Shown here in pieces: positions 29,108-37,523 of a stretch of DNA of 46,134 nt. Within the stretch, counting starts at the first letter, position 1; each line of letters starts with the position of its first letter. Below the pieces are notes generated by a model, which saw only the letters and a program-made list of their open reading frames with translations, was not told the DNA's origin and searched no databases. The position numbers and the translations under genes were made by a program. The DNA comes from Thermomonas hydrothermalis (GTDB lineage Bacteria; Pseudomonadota; Gammaproteobacteria; Xanthomonadales; Xanthomonadaceae), in the NCBI RefSeq assembly GCF_900129205.1, contig NZ_FQUK01000020.1, forward strand, positions 1-46,134, written 5' to 3'.

Positions 29108-32100
29108 TTAGCCCCCGGCTCCGTGCCCACCCGGCGTGGCCAACGGATCCTGTTCGTGCGCCAGCGCCTCGGCTACCGCCTGCGCATCGCGACGCACGCG
29201 CCGGCCACGTTCGGCATACGCCTCGTCGGGTTTGCGATCCAGCAGGTCGTACATCACCGGGATGACCACCAGCGTCAGCAGGGTGGACACCAGCAGGCCA
29301 CCAATGACCGTCACCGCCATCGGACTGCGCACTTCAGCGCCATCACCAATGGCCAGCGCCAGCGGCAGGAAACCGAACACCGCCGTCAGCGTGGTCATCA
29401 TGATCGGCCGCAGACGCGAACGCGCGCCGTCCACCAGCGCCTGCCGTTTCGGCACGCCGGCCTCGCGCAGCTGGTTGACCTTGTCGATCAGGATGATGGC
29501 GTTCTTCACCACCAGCCCGACCAGCAGAATCAAGCCGATGAACACCACCACCGATACCGGCGAGCGGGTCAGCAAAAGCGCCGCCACCGCGCCGACCAGC
29601 GCCAGCGGGATGGTGAACAGGATCACGAACGGGTGCAGCAGCGATTCGAACTGCGAGGCCATCACCAGGTACACCAGGAACACCGCAAGCGCGAACGCAA
29701 ACAGCAACGAGCGGATCGACTCGCCCAACTCCTGCCCCTGACCGCCGATGGCAATGCTGATGTCGGTGCCAAGCGGATTGGCCGCCACCATGCTTTGCAC
29801 CTCCTTGATCGCGGTTCCCAGGTCGATATCACGCAGATTGGCCGAGACGATCGCCACCCGCCGATGATCGGCGCGATGGATCTCGCTGGGGCCGGAGGTG
29901 GCGATCACCTGTGCCACCGACGCCAGCTCCACTGGTGCGCCCTTGCCGGGATTGACGATCAGCCGGCGAATGTCCTCCACCGAGGCGCGATCGGCCTCGC
30001 GCACCCGCACCAGCACGTCGATCTTGCGGTCGCGGAAGCTGTACCGAGTGGCCACTTCACCGGCGATCTTGCGAGTCACCGCATCAGCGATCTGGCGGGT
30101 GGTCAGACCCAGCGCCGCAGCACGCTCCTGGTCGAACACGATCTGGATTTCCGGAAACCCCTGCTCCACCGACGACTTGACGTCGGCATAGTGCGGATTA
30201 GCGCGCAGCATCTCCGCCAGGCGGTTGCCGGCCGCACGGATGGCGTCGAGATCTTGGCCGGCGACTTCGATTTCCAGCGGCGGCGCCAGCGAGAACAGTT
30301 CGGGGCGGCTGAAGTTGACCTGCACATCCGGATAACCGGCCATGGTGCGGCGCAGCGCCTCGATCAGCGGTGCCTCGCGGCGGGTGTCGGTCATCACCAC
30401 CGACAGACGGCCGATGTTTTCGCCGCTCTCGGTCGGGTTGGCATCCAGCCGGGTGCCGGTTCCGGATACGCCGTACAGCACCCGCACGCCCGGATCGCGG
30501 GCATGTGTGGTCTGCACCGTCTGAATCAGCGCATCGGTCTGCGCCAATGGCGTGCCAGGCGGCAGTTTGGCGGTCATCTCGAAGCGGTCCTGCGCCAGCT
30601 GCGGGATCAGGTCGGTCCCCAGCAGCGGCAGGACGGCCAGCGTGGCGGCAAAGGCCAGGGCGGCGGTCAGCAGCACCGGCGCCGGTCTTGCCAGTGCCTT
30701 GGGCAATAGCCGCAGGTAGGCCTGCTCGGCACGCGCGTAGGGCCGCATCGCCAGCTCGCTGGCCCGGTGCATCAGCGGCCCGATCAGGGCCGCCAAGACC
30801 CGCCAGGCACGCACGATGAGCCACACCACGGCATACACCATAACGCGCAGCAACGCCCCCAGTCGCCGTCCGACATGAACCAGCGGGGCCTGCCAGCCGC
30901 GCACGGGTGGCGCTGAAACCACCGGGGGTTCTTCGGGAAAGCCCAGCGGTGGCCGGCCCTTGAGCGAGCTCAGCATCGGAATCAAGGTCATGGCCACCAG
31001 CAGCGACACCGCGATGGCAATCGCCACGGTCAAGGCCTGATCCCGGAACAGCTGCCCGGCGATGCCCTGCACGAACACCAGCGGCAGGAACACGGCGATG
31101 GTGGTCAGGGTCGAGGCGACCACGGCCATGCTGACTTCGCGGGTCCCTTCGATCGCGGCCTCGACGATGCCCAGCCCACGCTCACGCGCCTTGGCAATCG
31201 ATTCCAGCACCACGATCGAGTCGTCCACCACCAGCCCGGTGGCCAGGGCCAGGCCGCCCAGCGACATCACGTTGAGGCTCAACCCAAGCTGGCCCATGAC
31301 GAAGAAGGTGGCGATGATCGACACCGGGAGCGACAGGCTGATCACAAAGGTGCTCCAGCCATCGCGCAGGAACAGGAAGATCACCAGGATCGCCAGCACA
31401 CCGCCGATCACACCATCCACTTTCACGTCGCGGATGGCATTGCGAATGAAGACCGACTGGTCTTCGATGACGGTCAGTTCGACATCCCGCGGCAGCTGCG
31501 TGCGAATCTTGGCAAGCCTGTCCTGCACGGCATCGGCCGTGGCCACGGTGTTGGCGTCGCCTTCCTTGTAGATGGCCAACTCCACCGCCTCGCGGCCGTT
31601 CAGACGGATGATGGTGTCGCGCTCCTTGTACCCCTGGCGCACCTCCGCCACATCGCCCAGCCGCAGCGCTTGCGGGCCGGCACCGGCGTTGCCGTTCCCA
31701 CCGCCCTGGGCCAGCGCCGCCATCACGCTGGCATTGCCACTGGCGGCGGCCACCCGCATCGCTGCCTGGGTGGCGGCATTGCCAGTCGTGGCCGGGCGCG
31801 TGGTCAGCAGCAAGTTGCGGATTTCATCGACACTGGCGAACTGGTTGACCGTGCGCACCAGAAACCGCTGTGTCCCCTCCTCCAGTCGACCGGCGGAGAG
31901 GTTCACGTTCTCCTGCTGCAGACGCTGAATCACGGCGTCAATGGACAGCCCCAGCTGCGCCAGCTTGCGCTGGTCCACGTCCACCTGAATTTCATCCTCG
32001 AGACCACCGCCCACCTTGACGGCCGCAACACCCGCCACGGGTTCCAGACGGCGTTTGAGATCCTCGTCGGCGTAGCGACGCAGTTCCATCAACTGGCGCA

Positions 32101-32605
32101 AAGCATCCGCCCCCTCGCCTGACTGGCGCGGCGTCAGTGCCAGCCGCATGATCGGCTGGGTGGAGGGATTGAAGCGCAGCAAAACCGGCGGCTTGGCATC
32201 CAGCGGCAGCTGCAGCGACTCCATCTTGTCGCGCACGTCCAGGCTGGCCTGGTCCATGTTGGTGCCCCAGGCAAACTCCAGCACCACGTCGGCCTGACCG
32301 GTGCGGGAAATCGACTTGAGCTTGCGCAAACCCTTGACCACGCCCAGCGCTTCTTCCGCGGGTTGCGAGATCAACGTCTCCACCTCGGCGGGCGCGGCAC
32401 CGGGGTAGTCGATGCGCACCGTCAGGGTGGGATAACTGAGCTCGGGCAAGAGGCTCACTTTCAAGCTACCCAGCGAGATCAACCCGAACAGCACCAGCGT
32501 CAGCGTCAACATGGCAATGGTGACGCGACGGCGGGTCGAAAACTCGGCCAGACTGCCGGCCCGGTCGGGCCGGGGCGGCGACACGTGCGATGAGGGTGTG
32601 CTCAT
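29108..32605 (-). CDS. RND efflux permease, first of a tandem pair, with insertions
   Basis: A 1165-residue HAE1-type pump, longer than the usual 1020-1050. TM1 is at about 28-46. TM4 has the full proton-relay pair Asp461-Asp462 in GLVVDDSIVVLESI. Two additions explain the length. One is an Ala/Gly/Asn-rich stretch at about 268-310 in the first periplasmic loop. The other is an extended TM6-TM7 connector at about 548-640 with a further hydrophobic segment (LRVMVYAVVWLIVRAWRVLA). The start overlaps the adaptor gene's stop by 4 bases (ATGA). With the downstream permease it may form a heterotrimer as in MdtBC; this is inference. Confidence 0.92.
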   Translation of the reverse strand: MSTPSSHVSPPRPDRAGSLAEFSTRRRVTIAMLTLTLVLFGLISLGSLKVSLLPELSYPTLTVRIDYPGAAPAEVETLISQPAEEALGVVKGLRKLKSISRTGQADVVLEFAWGTNMDQASLDVRDKMESLQLPLDAKPPVLLRFNPSTQPIMRLALTPRQSGEGADALRQLMELRRYADEDLKRRLEPVAGVAAVKVGGGLEDEIQVDVDQRKLAQLGLSIDAVIQRLQQENVNLSAGRLEEGTQRFLVRTVNQFASVDEIRNLLLTTRPATTGNAATQAAMRVAAASGNASVMAALAQGGGNGNAGAGPQALRLGDVAEVRQGYKERDTIIRLNGREAVELAIYKEGDANTVATADAVQDRLAKIRTQLPRDVELTVIEDQSVFIRNAIRDVKVDGVIGGVLAILVIFLFLRDGWSTFVISLSLPVSIIATFFVMGQLGLSLNVMSLGGLALATGLVVDDSIVVLESIAKARERGLGIVEAAIEGTREVSMAVVASTLTTIAVFLPLVFVQGIAGQLFRDQALTVAIAIAVSLLVAMTLIPMLSSLKGRPPLGFPEEPPVVSAPPVRGWQAPLVHVGRRLGALLRVMVYAVVWLIVRAWRVLAALIGPLMHRASELAMRPYARAEQAYLRLLPKALARPAPVLLTAALAFAATLAVLPLLGTDLIPQLAQDRFEMTAKLPPGTPLAQTDALIQTVQTTHARDPGVRVLYGVSGTGTRLDANPTESGENIGRLSVVMTDTRREAPLIEALRRTMAGYPDVQVNFSRPELFSLAPPLEIEVAGQDLDAIRAAGNRLAEMLRANPHYADVKSSVEQGFPEIQIVFDQERAAALGLTTRQIADAVTRKIAGEVATRYSFRDRKIDVLVRVREADRASVEDIRRLIVNPGKGAPVELASVAQVIATSGPSEIHRADHRRVAIVSANLRDIDLGTAIKEVQSMVAANPLGTDISIAIGGQGQELGESIRSLLFAFALAVFLVYLVMASQFESLLHPFVILFTIPLALVGAVAALLLTRSPVSVVVFIGLILLVGLVVKNAIILIDKVNQLREAGVPKRQALVDGARSRLRPIMMTTLTAVFGFLPLALAIGDGAEVRSPMAVTVIGGLLVSTLLTLVVIPVMYDLLDRKPDEAYAERGRRVRRDAQAVAEALAHEQDPLATPGGHGAGG

Positions 32606-33720
32606 TGGGCTGCCTGCGCTGTCACCGCCGTGGATCGAAGCACCCGCACCGCACTGCCTTCACGCAGCGCCGCCTTGCCGGCGACTACCACTTGGTCGCC
32701 ATCCTTGAGCCCCTTGCGCACCTCGACCCAGGGCCCATCCTCATAGCCAAGCTCCAGCGTGACCCGGTGCGCCTTGCCGTCGCGCACCACGTACACCGCA
32801 GGCTGGCCGCTGTCTTCCAGCAGGGCTGCCCGCGGAATCACCAAGGCATCGGCACGCTGGTCGTAATCGATGCGCATCCGTCCGAACATGCCCGGCTGCA
32901 GGCCGCCCTCGGACTCGAATGCACACACCACCCGAAACGTCCCGCTGCCGGCATCGACCACCGGCGACACCCGGTCAATACGACCAATGAACGTCTTGCC
33001 TGGCAGCGGATCGACCGTCAGCTCCACTTTCTGGCCCGGCTTGAGTGTGGCGATTTCGCGCTCAGGCACGTTCAACGTGGCCTCCAGGCGCGACGTATCG
33101 ACCACGGTGAAGATCGGCGTATTGATCTGCACGAAGTTGCCAGGCTTGATCTCACGACTGGCCACGACCCCGGAAATCGGTGATTTCACCTCGCCATACG
33201 ACAGCTCGAGCTTGGCCAGACGCAAAGTTGCGCGGGCGTTATCGAGATCGAACCGCAACTGATCCAAATCGCTGGCGCTGACCATCTTCTGCTCAGCCAG
33301 CTGAAGGGCACGGTTGTAGTTCGCCTCCAGCTTGCGCACCTGGGCCTCGGCCTGAGCGACCTGCAACTTGGCACGATCACGGTCGATCACGACCAGGGTC
33401 TGCCCCGCTGCCACGTGCTGACCGACATCGGCCAGCACCTGCAAGGCGATACCGGACGTCTTGGCCACCACCTGCGCCTCAGCGCGGGCCTCCAGCGGCG
33501 CACTACCGTGGTAACTGGCCGAAATCGACCGCCGCTGGGCGTTGACCACCTCCACAGGCACCGCCTCCGGCGCCTGCGCCTTGGCCGCATCGGGCTGGGC
33601 GTCCGGGCCGCCGCTGGCGCGGCAGGCCGACAGGCCCGGCAGCAGCGCCAGCACCAGCAAGGCCGGAATAACCGGCAAGGGACGAACTGAATGCGGGATC
33701 GAGCGAACAAGGCGATGCAT
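32602..33720 (-). CDS. RND adaptor (membrane fusion) lipoprotein
   Basis: A 372-residue HlyD/AcrA-type adaptor. The signal peptide ends in GLSAC (lipobox, Cys33), so it should be anchored to the periplasmic face of the inner membrane. The lipoyl halves (VVAKTSGIALQVLADVGQHV and then PISGVVASREIKPGNFVQI) flank an alpha-helical hairpin (LQVAQAEAQVRKLEANYNRA). Beta-barrel and membrane-proximal domains follow (TLNVPEREIATLKPGQKVEL, ALVIPRAALLEDSGQPAVYV). It is the first gene of the adaptor-RND-RND operon, transcribed from a promoter at 33729-33757. No outer-membrane channel gene is adjacent, so a TolC/OprM-like partner is presumably encoded elsewhere. Confidence 0.93.
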   Translation of the reverse strand: MHRLVRSIPHSVRPLPVIPALLVLALLPGLSACRASGGPDAQPDAAKAQAPEAVPVEVVNAQRRSISASYHGSAPLEARAEAQVVAKTSGIALQVLADVGQHVAAGQTLVVIDRDRAKLQVAQAEAQVRKLEANYNRALQLAEQKMVSASDLDQLRFDLDNARATLRLAKLELSYGEVKSPISGVVASREIKPGNFVQINTPIFTVVDTSRLEATLNVPEREIATLKPGQKVELTVDPLPGKTFIGRIDRVSPVVDAGSGTFRVVCAFESEGGLQPGMFGRMRIDYDQRADALVIPRAALLEDSGQPAVYVVRDGKAHRVTLELGYEDGPWVEVRKGLKDGDQVVVAGKAALREGSAVRVLRSTAVTAQAAQ

Positions 33721-33728
33721 GATGAATG

Positions 33729-33757
33729 CGTAAACCAGATGATGGTGTTGTAGTCAA
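33729..33757 (-). promoter_or_regulatory. Candidate promoter of the RND operon
   Basis: Minus-strand TTGACT (33757-33752) and TTTACG (33734-33729), spaced 17 bases. The -35 is good and the -10 weak, which fits a regulated promoter. The initiation site would be only a few bases before the adaptor ATG at 33720, so the transcript would be nearly leaderless. Confidence 0.45.
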
Positions 33758-33767
33758 GTATTGCACC
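33744..33767. promoter_or_regulatory. Imperfect palindrome over the RND operon -35: candidate operator
   Basis: GGTG-TTG-TA-GTCAAG-TA-TTG-CACC: the outer GGTG/CACC and inner TA/TA steps are symmetric about the centre. It covers the -35 hexamer of the operon, where efflux repressors often bind. No regulator gene lies next to it. Confidence 0.3.
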
Positions 33768-33994
33768 ACTCCATCAACCCCGCATCCGCCGAAGGTCATG
33801 GTTGACAGGCCGGCATTCCAGCCTGCCGCACCCGCACTCTCCGAACAACACGGACGATTGCCGTTAGTGGCGGATAGCCAAACAGGCAGGAAGCGCAAGC
33901 GAGTGATGCGTATGCACCAGATGTGGCATACCGGCGTTCCCGCCGGCTGGATGCAAGCGCCCCCCTGACGCATGTGACAGGCAACATTCGTCGT

Positions 33995-34000
33995 TATACT
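33995..34000 (+). promoter_or_regulatory. Candidate -10 element for the cytochrome genes
   Basis: TATACT, 62 bases before the first cytochrome ATG, with a weak -35-like TGTGAC 15-17 bases upstream (about 33973-33978). Confidence 0.4.
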
Positions 34001-34062
34001 CGCCACATGAACGCCCGCTGAGGGCCCGTTCGCCCAACACACCTGACTACGGGAACCGCCCG

Positions 34063-34437
34063 ATGATGCGACCGCTGTCGATTGCCGCAAGCCTCGCCCT
34101 GCTGATGGTGGCTGCCACCGCCATCGCCCAGGATCCTGCCCCTGCTGCTGCCAGCCCGACGCCGGACAGCAGCCCCGCCGCGCTCAAGGGGGACCCGGTG
34201 CGTGGCAAGGGGTTGACCTACACCTGCCGTGGCTGCCACGGCATCACCGGTTACAAGAATGCCTATCCCAGTTATCACGTGCCGATGATCGGGGGGCAGT
34301 CGGAAACCTACCTGCGCAATGCCCTGAACGAATACCGCAACGGCAACCGCAAGCATCCGACCATGCAGGCGCAGGCGCAGAGCTTCTCCGAGCAGGATAT
34401 CGCCGACATCGCCGCCTACCTGTCCAGCCTGAAGTGA
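34063..34437 (+). CDS. Exported monohaem class I cytochrome c
   Basis: A 124-residue protein with a signal peptide (LSIAASLALLMVAATAIAQD), an Ala/Pro-rich spacer, and one haem-binding site C55-R-G-C-H59. The segment VPMIGGQSETYLRNALNEYR followed by FSEQDIADIAAYLSSL is the cytochrome c4/c553-like C-terminal half. It is a periplasmic electron carrier, with redox partner unknown. Two adjacent ATGs (34063 and 34066) are possible starts, both with a weak ribosome-binding site. The second cytochrome gene follows after 7 bases. Confidence 0.88.
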   Translation: MMRPLSIAASLALLMVAATAIAQDPAPAAASPTPDSSPAALKGDPVRGKGLTYTCRGCHGITGYKNAYPSYHVPMIGGQSETYLRNALNEYRNGNRKHPTMQAQAQSFSEQDIADIAAYLSSLK

Positions 34438-34444
34438 GCCGACC

Positions 34445-34894
34445 ATGACCAAGCGTTCCCCGATTCTGCTGGCCCTGGCCTGCACGCTGGCCGTCAGTGC
34501 CTGCGGTGGCCCGTCCGAAACCACGCCGTCCACGGCCGCCGAGGGCGAACACGCCCCGGCCACCACCTCCTCGTCCGCCGGCCTGCCCAAGGGCAACGCC
34601 CAGGCCGGCATGGAGCTGGCCACCAAGGGCGGCAACGGCATCGCGGCCTGCACCTCCTGCCATGGTGCCGAGGGCAATGCTCCAATCGACGGCATGTATC
34701 CGATGATCGGCGGCCAGTATGCCGACTACATCGAACACGCCCTGCAGGCCTATCGCAACGGCACTCGCGCCGGTGGCACCGCCGACGTGATGGCAGCCCA
34801 GGCCAAGGCCTTGAGCGACCAGCAGATCGCCGACCTGGCCGCGTATTTCCAGAGCGTGCCGCCCCGGCTGCGCGACCTGCACGCCGTCGATTGA
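34445..34894 (+). CDS. Cytochrome c lipoprotein, class I
   Basis: A 149-residue protein with signal peptide and probable lipobox (LAVSAC, Cys20), a Ser/Thr/Pro-rich tether of about 28 residues, and one haem site C69-T-S-C-H73. It has the same c4/c553-like ending as its neighbour (YPMIGGQYADYIEHALQAYR and LSDQQIADLAAYFQSV). The pair therefore arose by duplication or forms a two-haem relay, one soluble and one membrane-tethered. Partners are not evident in the window. It is convergent with the HExxH protein gene, whose stop is 33 bases away. Confidence 0.87.
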   Translation: MTKRSPILLALACTLAVSACGGPSETTPSTAAEGEHAPATTSSSAGLPKGNAQAGMELATKGGNGIAACTSCHGAEGNAPIDGMYPMIGGQYADYIEHALQAYRNGTRAGGTADVMAAQAKALSDQQIADLAAYFQSVPPRLRDLHAVD

Positions 34895-34927
34895 TCGCAC
34901 AACCTGTCCACGGCGTGCCGTGGCAGG

Positions 34928-35395
34928 TCACGCCCATGGCCACCAGCCACGCCCACTCAGGGCGTAGCGGTCAGCTGCTTGCTCGAACGGGTTGTGCACC
35001 GACACGCCGCCGGACAGCCAATACAGCACCGGCATCAGCGGCCCCAGTAGCATGGTCTGGTAGACATGGGCGCGTTCGTGGTCGGCCAGCACGATGGGCG
35101 GATCCTGTGTATGCCCAGCGGCATGGGCATAGGTATGGCATAGGCGGGTAAGACACTCGCCGGTATCCAGAATCACATTTCCCAGGGTCAGGGCCCCGCC
35201 CGGCCCCCAAGGCACCCGGGAAAACACCAGCGCATGCGCCCGGCGGCTGACGTACACCTGGGCACCCGCCGTCAGTGCCAGCGCCCCCACCGCAAGTCCC
35301 AGCACGCTCACCGGCAGCGCCCACACCATGCCCAGCCCCTGCGCCAGCCACACCAGCGGGCGCGGCCAGGCGTCAGCGTTTCGCCAGCCAGGCAT
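34928..35395 (-). CDS. Small membrane protein with HExxH and ExxAD motifs, function unknown
   Basis: A 155-residue frame from an ATG at 35395. Hydrophobic stretches are at about 24-45 (VWALPVSVLGLAVGALALTA) and 112-130. Between and after them are ADHERAHVYQ (HERAH, 106-110, an HExxH motif) and NPFEQAADRYAL (EQAAD, 138-142, an ExxAD motif), the arrangement of the three zinc ligands in gluzincin peptidases such as M48 and M56. I do not recognise a named family, and a peptidase role is inference. The start overlaps the 3' end of phaC by 23 bases and lacks a clear ribosome-binding site; later starts (ATG at 35329) are possible. Confidence 0.6.
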   Translation of the reverse strand: MPGWRNADAWPRPLVWLAQGLGMVWALPVSVLGLAVGALALTAGAQVYVSRRAHALVFSRVPWGPGGALTLGNVILDTGECLTRLCHTYAHAAGHTQDPPIVLADHERAHVYQTMLLGPLMPVLYWLSGGVSVHNPFEQAADRYALSGRGWWPWA

Positions 35396-36437
35396 GGATG
35401 GTGTCGGGCACCTCGCGCTGGGCACGCGAGGACACGTAAATGCCGATGTGACCGCCCTTGAACGAAAGCTCGGTGTAATCACTGCTTCCGCACAGCCTGC
35501 GCAGTGCGCGTGAAGCATCGGGCGGCACCAAGTGATCCTGCTCGGCATAGATGTTGAGGATGGGCATCTCCAACATGCCCAGATGCACCTCTCGCCTACC
35601 GATCTTCGCGCCGCCTTTGACCAGTCGGTTTTCCTGGAAAAACTGCTTGCTGAACTGGCGGAATGCCTCACCAGCTTGGTCGGGCGAGTCGAAGATCCAC
35701 TGCTCCATGCGCAGGAAATCCCCCATCGCCTTGCGATCGTCCAGCTGCTCCAGCATCCCCACGTACTTCTGCACGAACAGCCGCCAGGGCTTGAGCATCA
35801 GGTAGGTGAAGTTCATCAGGTCGGCCGGCACGTTCCCCAGGGTGTCAACCAGAAGATCCACGTCAACCGCGCGGTTCCAGTTCGACAGCATGTTGTCCGG
35901 GGTGTGGAAATCCACCGGCGTGACCATGGTGATCAGATTACGCACCCGCTCGGGACGCAGCGCCGCATGACACAGCGAGAACACCCCGCCCTGGCAGATG
36001 CCCAGCAGGTTGATCGCGGGAACCTGATGGTGAGCACAGAGATGGTCGATCGCCCCGCCGAGGAAGCGCTCGACATAGTCGTCCAGCGTCAGATAGCGGT
36101 CGGAGCGATCCGGGTACCCCCAGTCGATCACATAGACGTCTTCGCCGCGTGCCAGCAGGCCTTTGACCAGCGAGCGGTCATCCTGCAAATCGACCATGTA
36201 GGGGCGGTTGACCAGCGCGTAGCAGATCAGCAGCGGCACACGTGCGGTCGGCGGCTGTTTGCCGCGGAAGCGATACAGCACGACCTTGCCATCGCGCCAG
36301 ACCTCTTCGCGCGGGGTGGCACCCACCTGCACGTCCTGAAGCTCGCGCAGGGTGCTGATCGACGCAAGCAGTTTGCGTTGCAGCCGGAGGGCCTCCTCCG
36401 TCAGCGTTTCGGGAGTGATGGCAAGCGGGCTGGGCAT
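35373..36437 (-). CDS. phaC: Class III polyhydroxyalkanoate synthase, catalytic subunit PhaC
   Basis: Polymerises (R)-3-hydroxybutyryl-CoA into PHB at the granule surface. The 354-residue length is that of class III enzymes. The catalytic Cys148 is in the lipase-like box GICQGG, Asp301 in YAEQDHLVPP, and His330 in FKGGHIGIYVS, all at the positions seen in Allochromatium PhaC. DVYVIDWGYPDRSDRYLTLD is also typical. AGGAAG precedes the ATG. Only 3 bases separate it from phaE upstream, so the two subunits are made together; the small HExxH protein gene overlaps its end. Confidence 0.97.
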   Translation of the reverse strand: MPSPLAITPETLTEEALRLQRKLLASISTLRELQDVQVGATPREEVWRDGKVVLYRFRGKQPPTARVPLLICYALVNRPYMVDLQDDRSLVKGLLARGEDVYVIDWGYPDRSDRYLTLDDYVERFLGGAIDHLCAHHQVPAINLLGICQGGVFSLCHAALRPERVRNLITMVTPVDFHTPDNMLSNWNRAVDVDLLVDTLGNVPADLMNFTYLMLKPWRLFVQKYVGMLEQLDDRKAMGDFLRMEQWIFDSPDQAGEAFRQFSKQFFQENRLVKGGAKIGRREVHLGMLEMPILNIYAEQDHLVPPDASRALRRLCGSSDYTELSFKGGHIGIYVSSRAQREVPDTIHAWLAKR

Positions 36438-36440
36438 AGG

Positions 36441-37487
36441 TCAGCGCTTCCTGGTTTTGGGCGTGGCCTTGGAGGATCGGGTGCGGGCGGCAGACTCACT
36501 CGGCCGTTTGGCCTTGGCGGGTGCAGCCCGTTTGCTGGAAGGGGTCTTGTTGGCGCGGGCAGCCGTTGTCCGCGATTTGGACCGGGCCGGCTGCGCGCCC
36601 TCGGCCGGGGCGGCAGGCGCGGAAGCAGCGGTGCCGGCACCCTGACGCAAGCGGCGTTCGAGATCGGCGATCTTGCGGTAGGCACTGTCCAGCTCGGTCC
36701 GTCCGGGCACGCCCAAAAGCGTGGCCAGCGCCTCGCCAATCGCCTGCGCCGCACTGCGTAGCTGCATCTGGGCATTGATCAGCTCGCCCAATACCTGCCG
36801 GAACTCCAGTGACAACGCGGCATCGTTCCAGGCGTCTTCGGCGGCATCCACCCAGACATCAAACAGCGCCCGCACGCTGGTCAGCTGCTGACCCGGCGCC
36901 TCATGTTCACTGAGTTTTGCCTCGAACCGACGGAAGGCCTGCTGGGAAATCCGGCCCAGCAACGCAAGCCATGCCTCCTGCGCCGCCTGGACACGCAACT
37001 GTGCACGGCCCAACGCCTGCCAGCGGGCCTGATGCTCACGAGTAAAACCGAACGCTGGCAGCCCCAGGGTTAGCCCGGCCTGCTCACGCATTGCCTGCGT
37101 CCACGGTGCTGCCAGCGCGCTCCACTGTCCGGCCATGTCCAAACCAGACCCCGGCATGCCCTGCATCATCGCGGCAAACGGGTTGTCCCCCACGATCTCG
37201 CGCCAGGCCTGCACCACGTCCTGGGTGGAATGCGCGCCACTGCCGACCCTGAGCGCCACCTGCTGCATCTTGACCAGCCAGTCGGCCAACGGCAGACGCA
37301 ACGCAGCCAGTGCCGGTTGTGCAGCCATCAGGGCATCGAGTTGCGCCCGCCAGGTATTGAGGGCCTGCTCAAGCCCTGCCGTCGCGGCATTGGCATCCTG
37401 GCCGGGCAACGCGGCCTGCAATGCATCGCGCCAGAGGGTCCAGTACTGGCGCGCCAGCGCCATCGGGTCGGTGTCTTGGGTACTCAT
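36441..37487 (-). CDS. phaE: Class III PHA synthase subunit PhaE with a basic tail
   Basis: Partner subunit required for PhaC activity in class III synthases. The 348-residue product starts MSTQDTDPMALARQYWTLWR. PhaE-like segments follow (MQQVALRVGSGAHSTQDVVQ, FGFTREHQARWQALGRAQLR, LFDVWVDAAEDAWNDAALS and ELDSAYRKIADLERRLRQ). From about residue 295 the protein becomes a Lys/Arg/Ala/Ser/Pro-rich tail reminiscent of histone H1 or of PhaF/PhaP-type granule-DNA proteins. GGAGG 5 bases before the ATG at 37487 supports the start. It is immediately upstream of phaC. Confidence 0.9.
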   Translation of the reverse strand: MSTQDTDPMALARQYWTLWRDALQAALPGQDANAATAGLEQALNTWRAQLDALMAAQPALAALRLPLADWLVKMQQVALRVGSGAHSTQDVVQAWREIVGDNPFAAMMQGMPGSGLDMAGQWSALAAPWTQAMREQAGLTLGLPAFGFTREHQARWQALGRAQLRVQAAQEAWLALLGRISQQAFRRFEAKLSEHEAPGQQLTSVRALFDVWVDAAEDAWNDAALSLEFRQVLGELINAQMQLRSAAQAIGEALATLLGVPGRTELDSAYRKIADLERRLRQGAGTAASAPAAPAEGAQPARSKSRTTAARANKTPSSKRAAPAKAKRPSESAARTRSSKATPKTRKR

Positions 37488-37502
37488 GTCGCCTCCATTG
37501 CC

Positions 37503-37523
37503 CCGGCATGCTAGCAATGCCGG
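37503..37523. terminator. Hairpin between the oligomer hydrolase gene and phaE
   Basis: CCGGCAT (37503-37509) and ATGCCGG (37517-37523) form a perfect 7-bp stem with a 7-base loop in the 74-base gap upstream of phaE. No T run; possibly a partial terminator between the two transcripts. Confidence 0.4.

Larger units (their letters stand above)
33721..34062. other. Divergent intergenic region, efflux operon / cytochrome genes
   Basis: Holds the candidate promoter and palindrome of the efflux operon at its left side and a -10-like TATACT for the cytochrome genes at its right. The middle, about 33770-33960, shows no credible gene: an 80-codon frame at 33726-33968 has irregular composition and no recognisable features. 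I see no further structure. Confidence 0.6.

Noticed and set aside
26360-30709. Long plus-strand frames (587 and 753 codons) across the RND genes
   Set aside because: Antisense shadows of the pump genes; composition extremely rich in His, Gln and Arg, with no recognisable motif.
33726-33968. An 80-codon plus-strand frame between the efflux operon and the cytochromes
   Set aside because: No ribosome-binding site, no recognisable family, and it covers the efflux promoter region.
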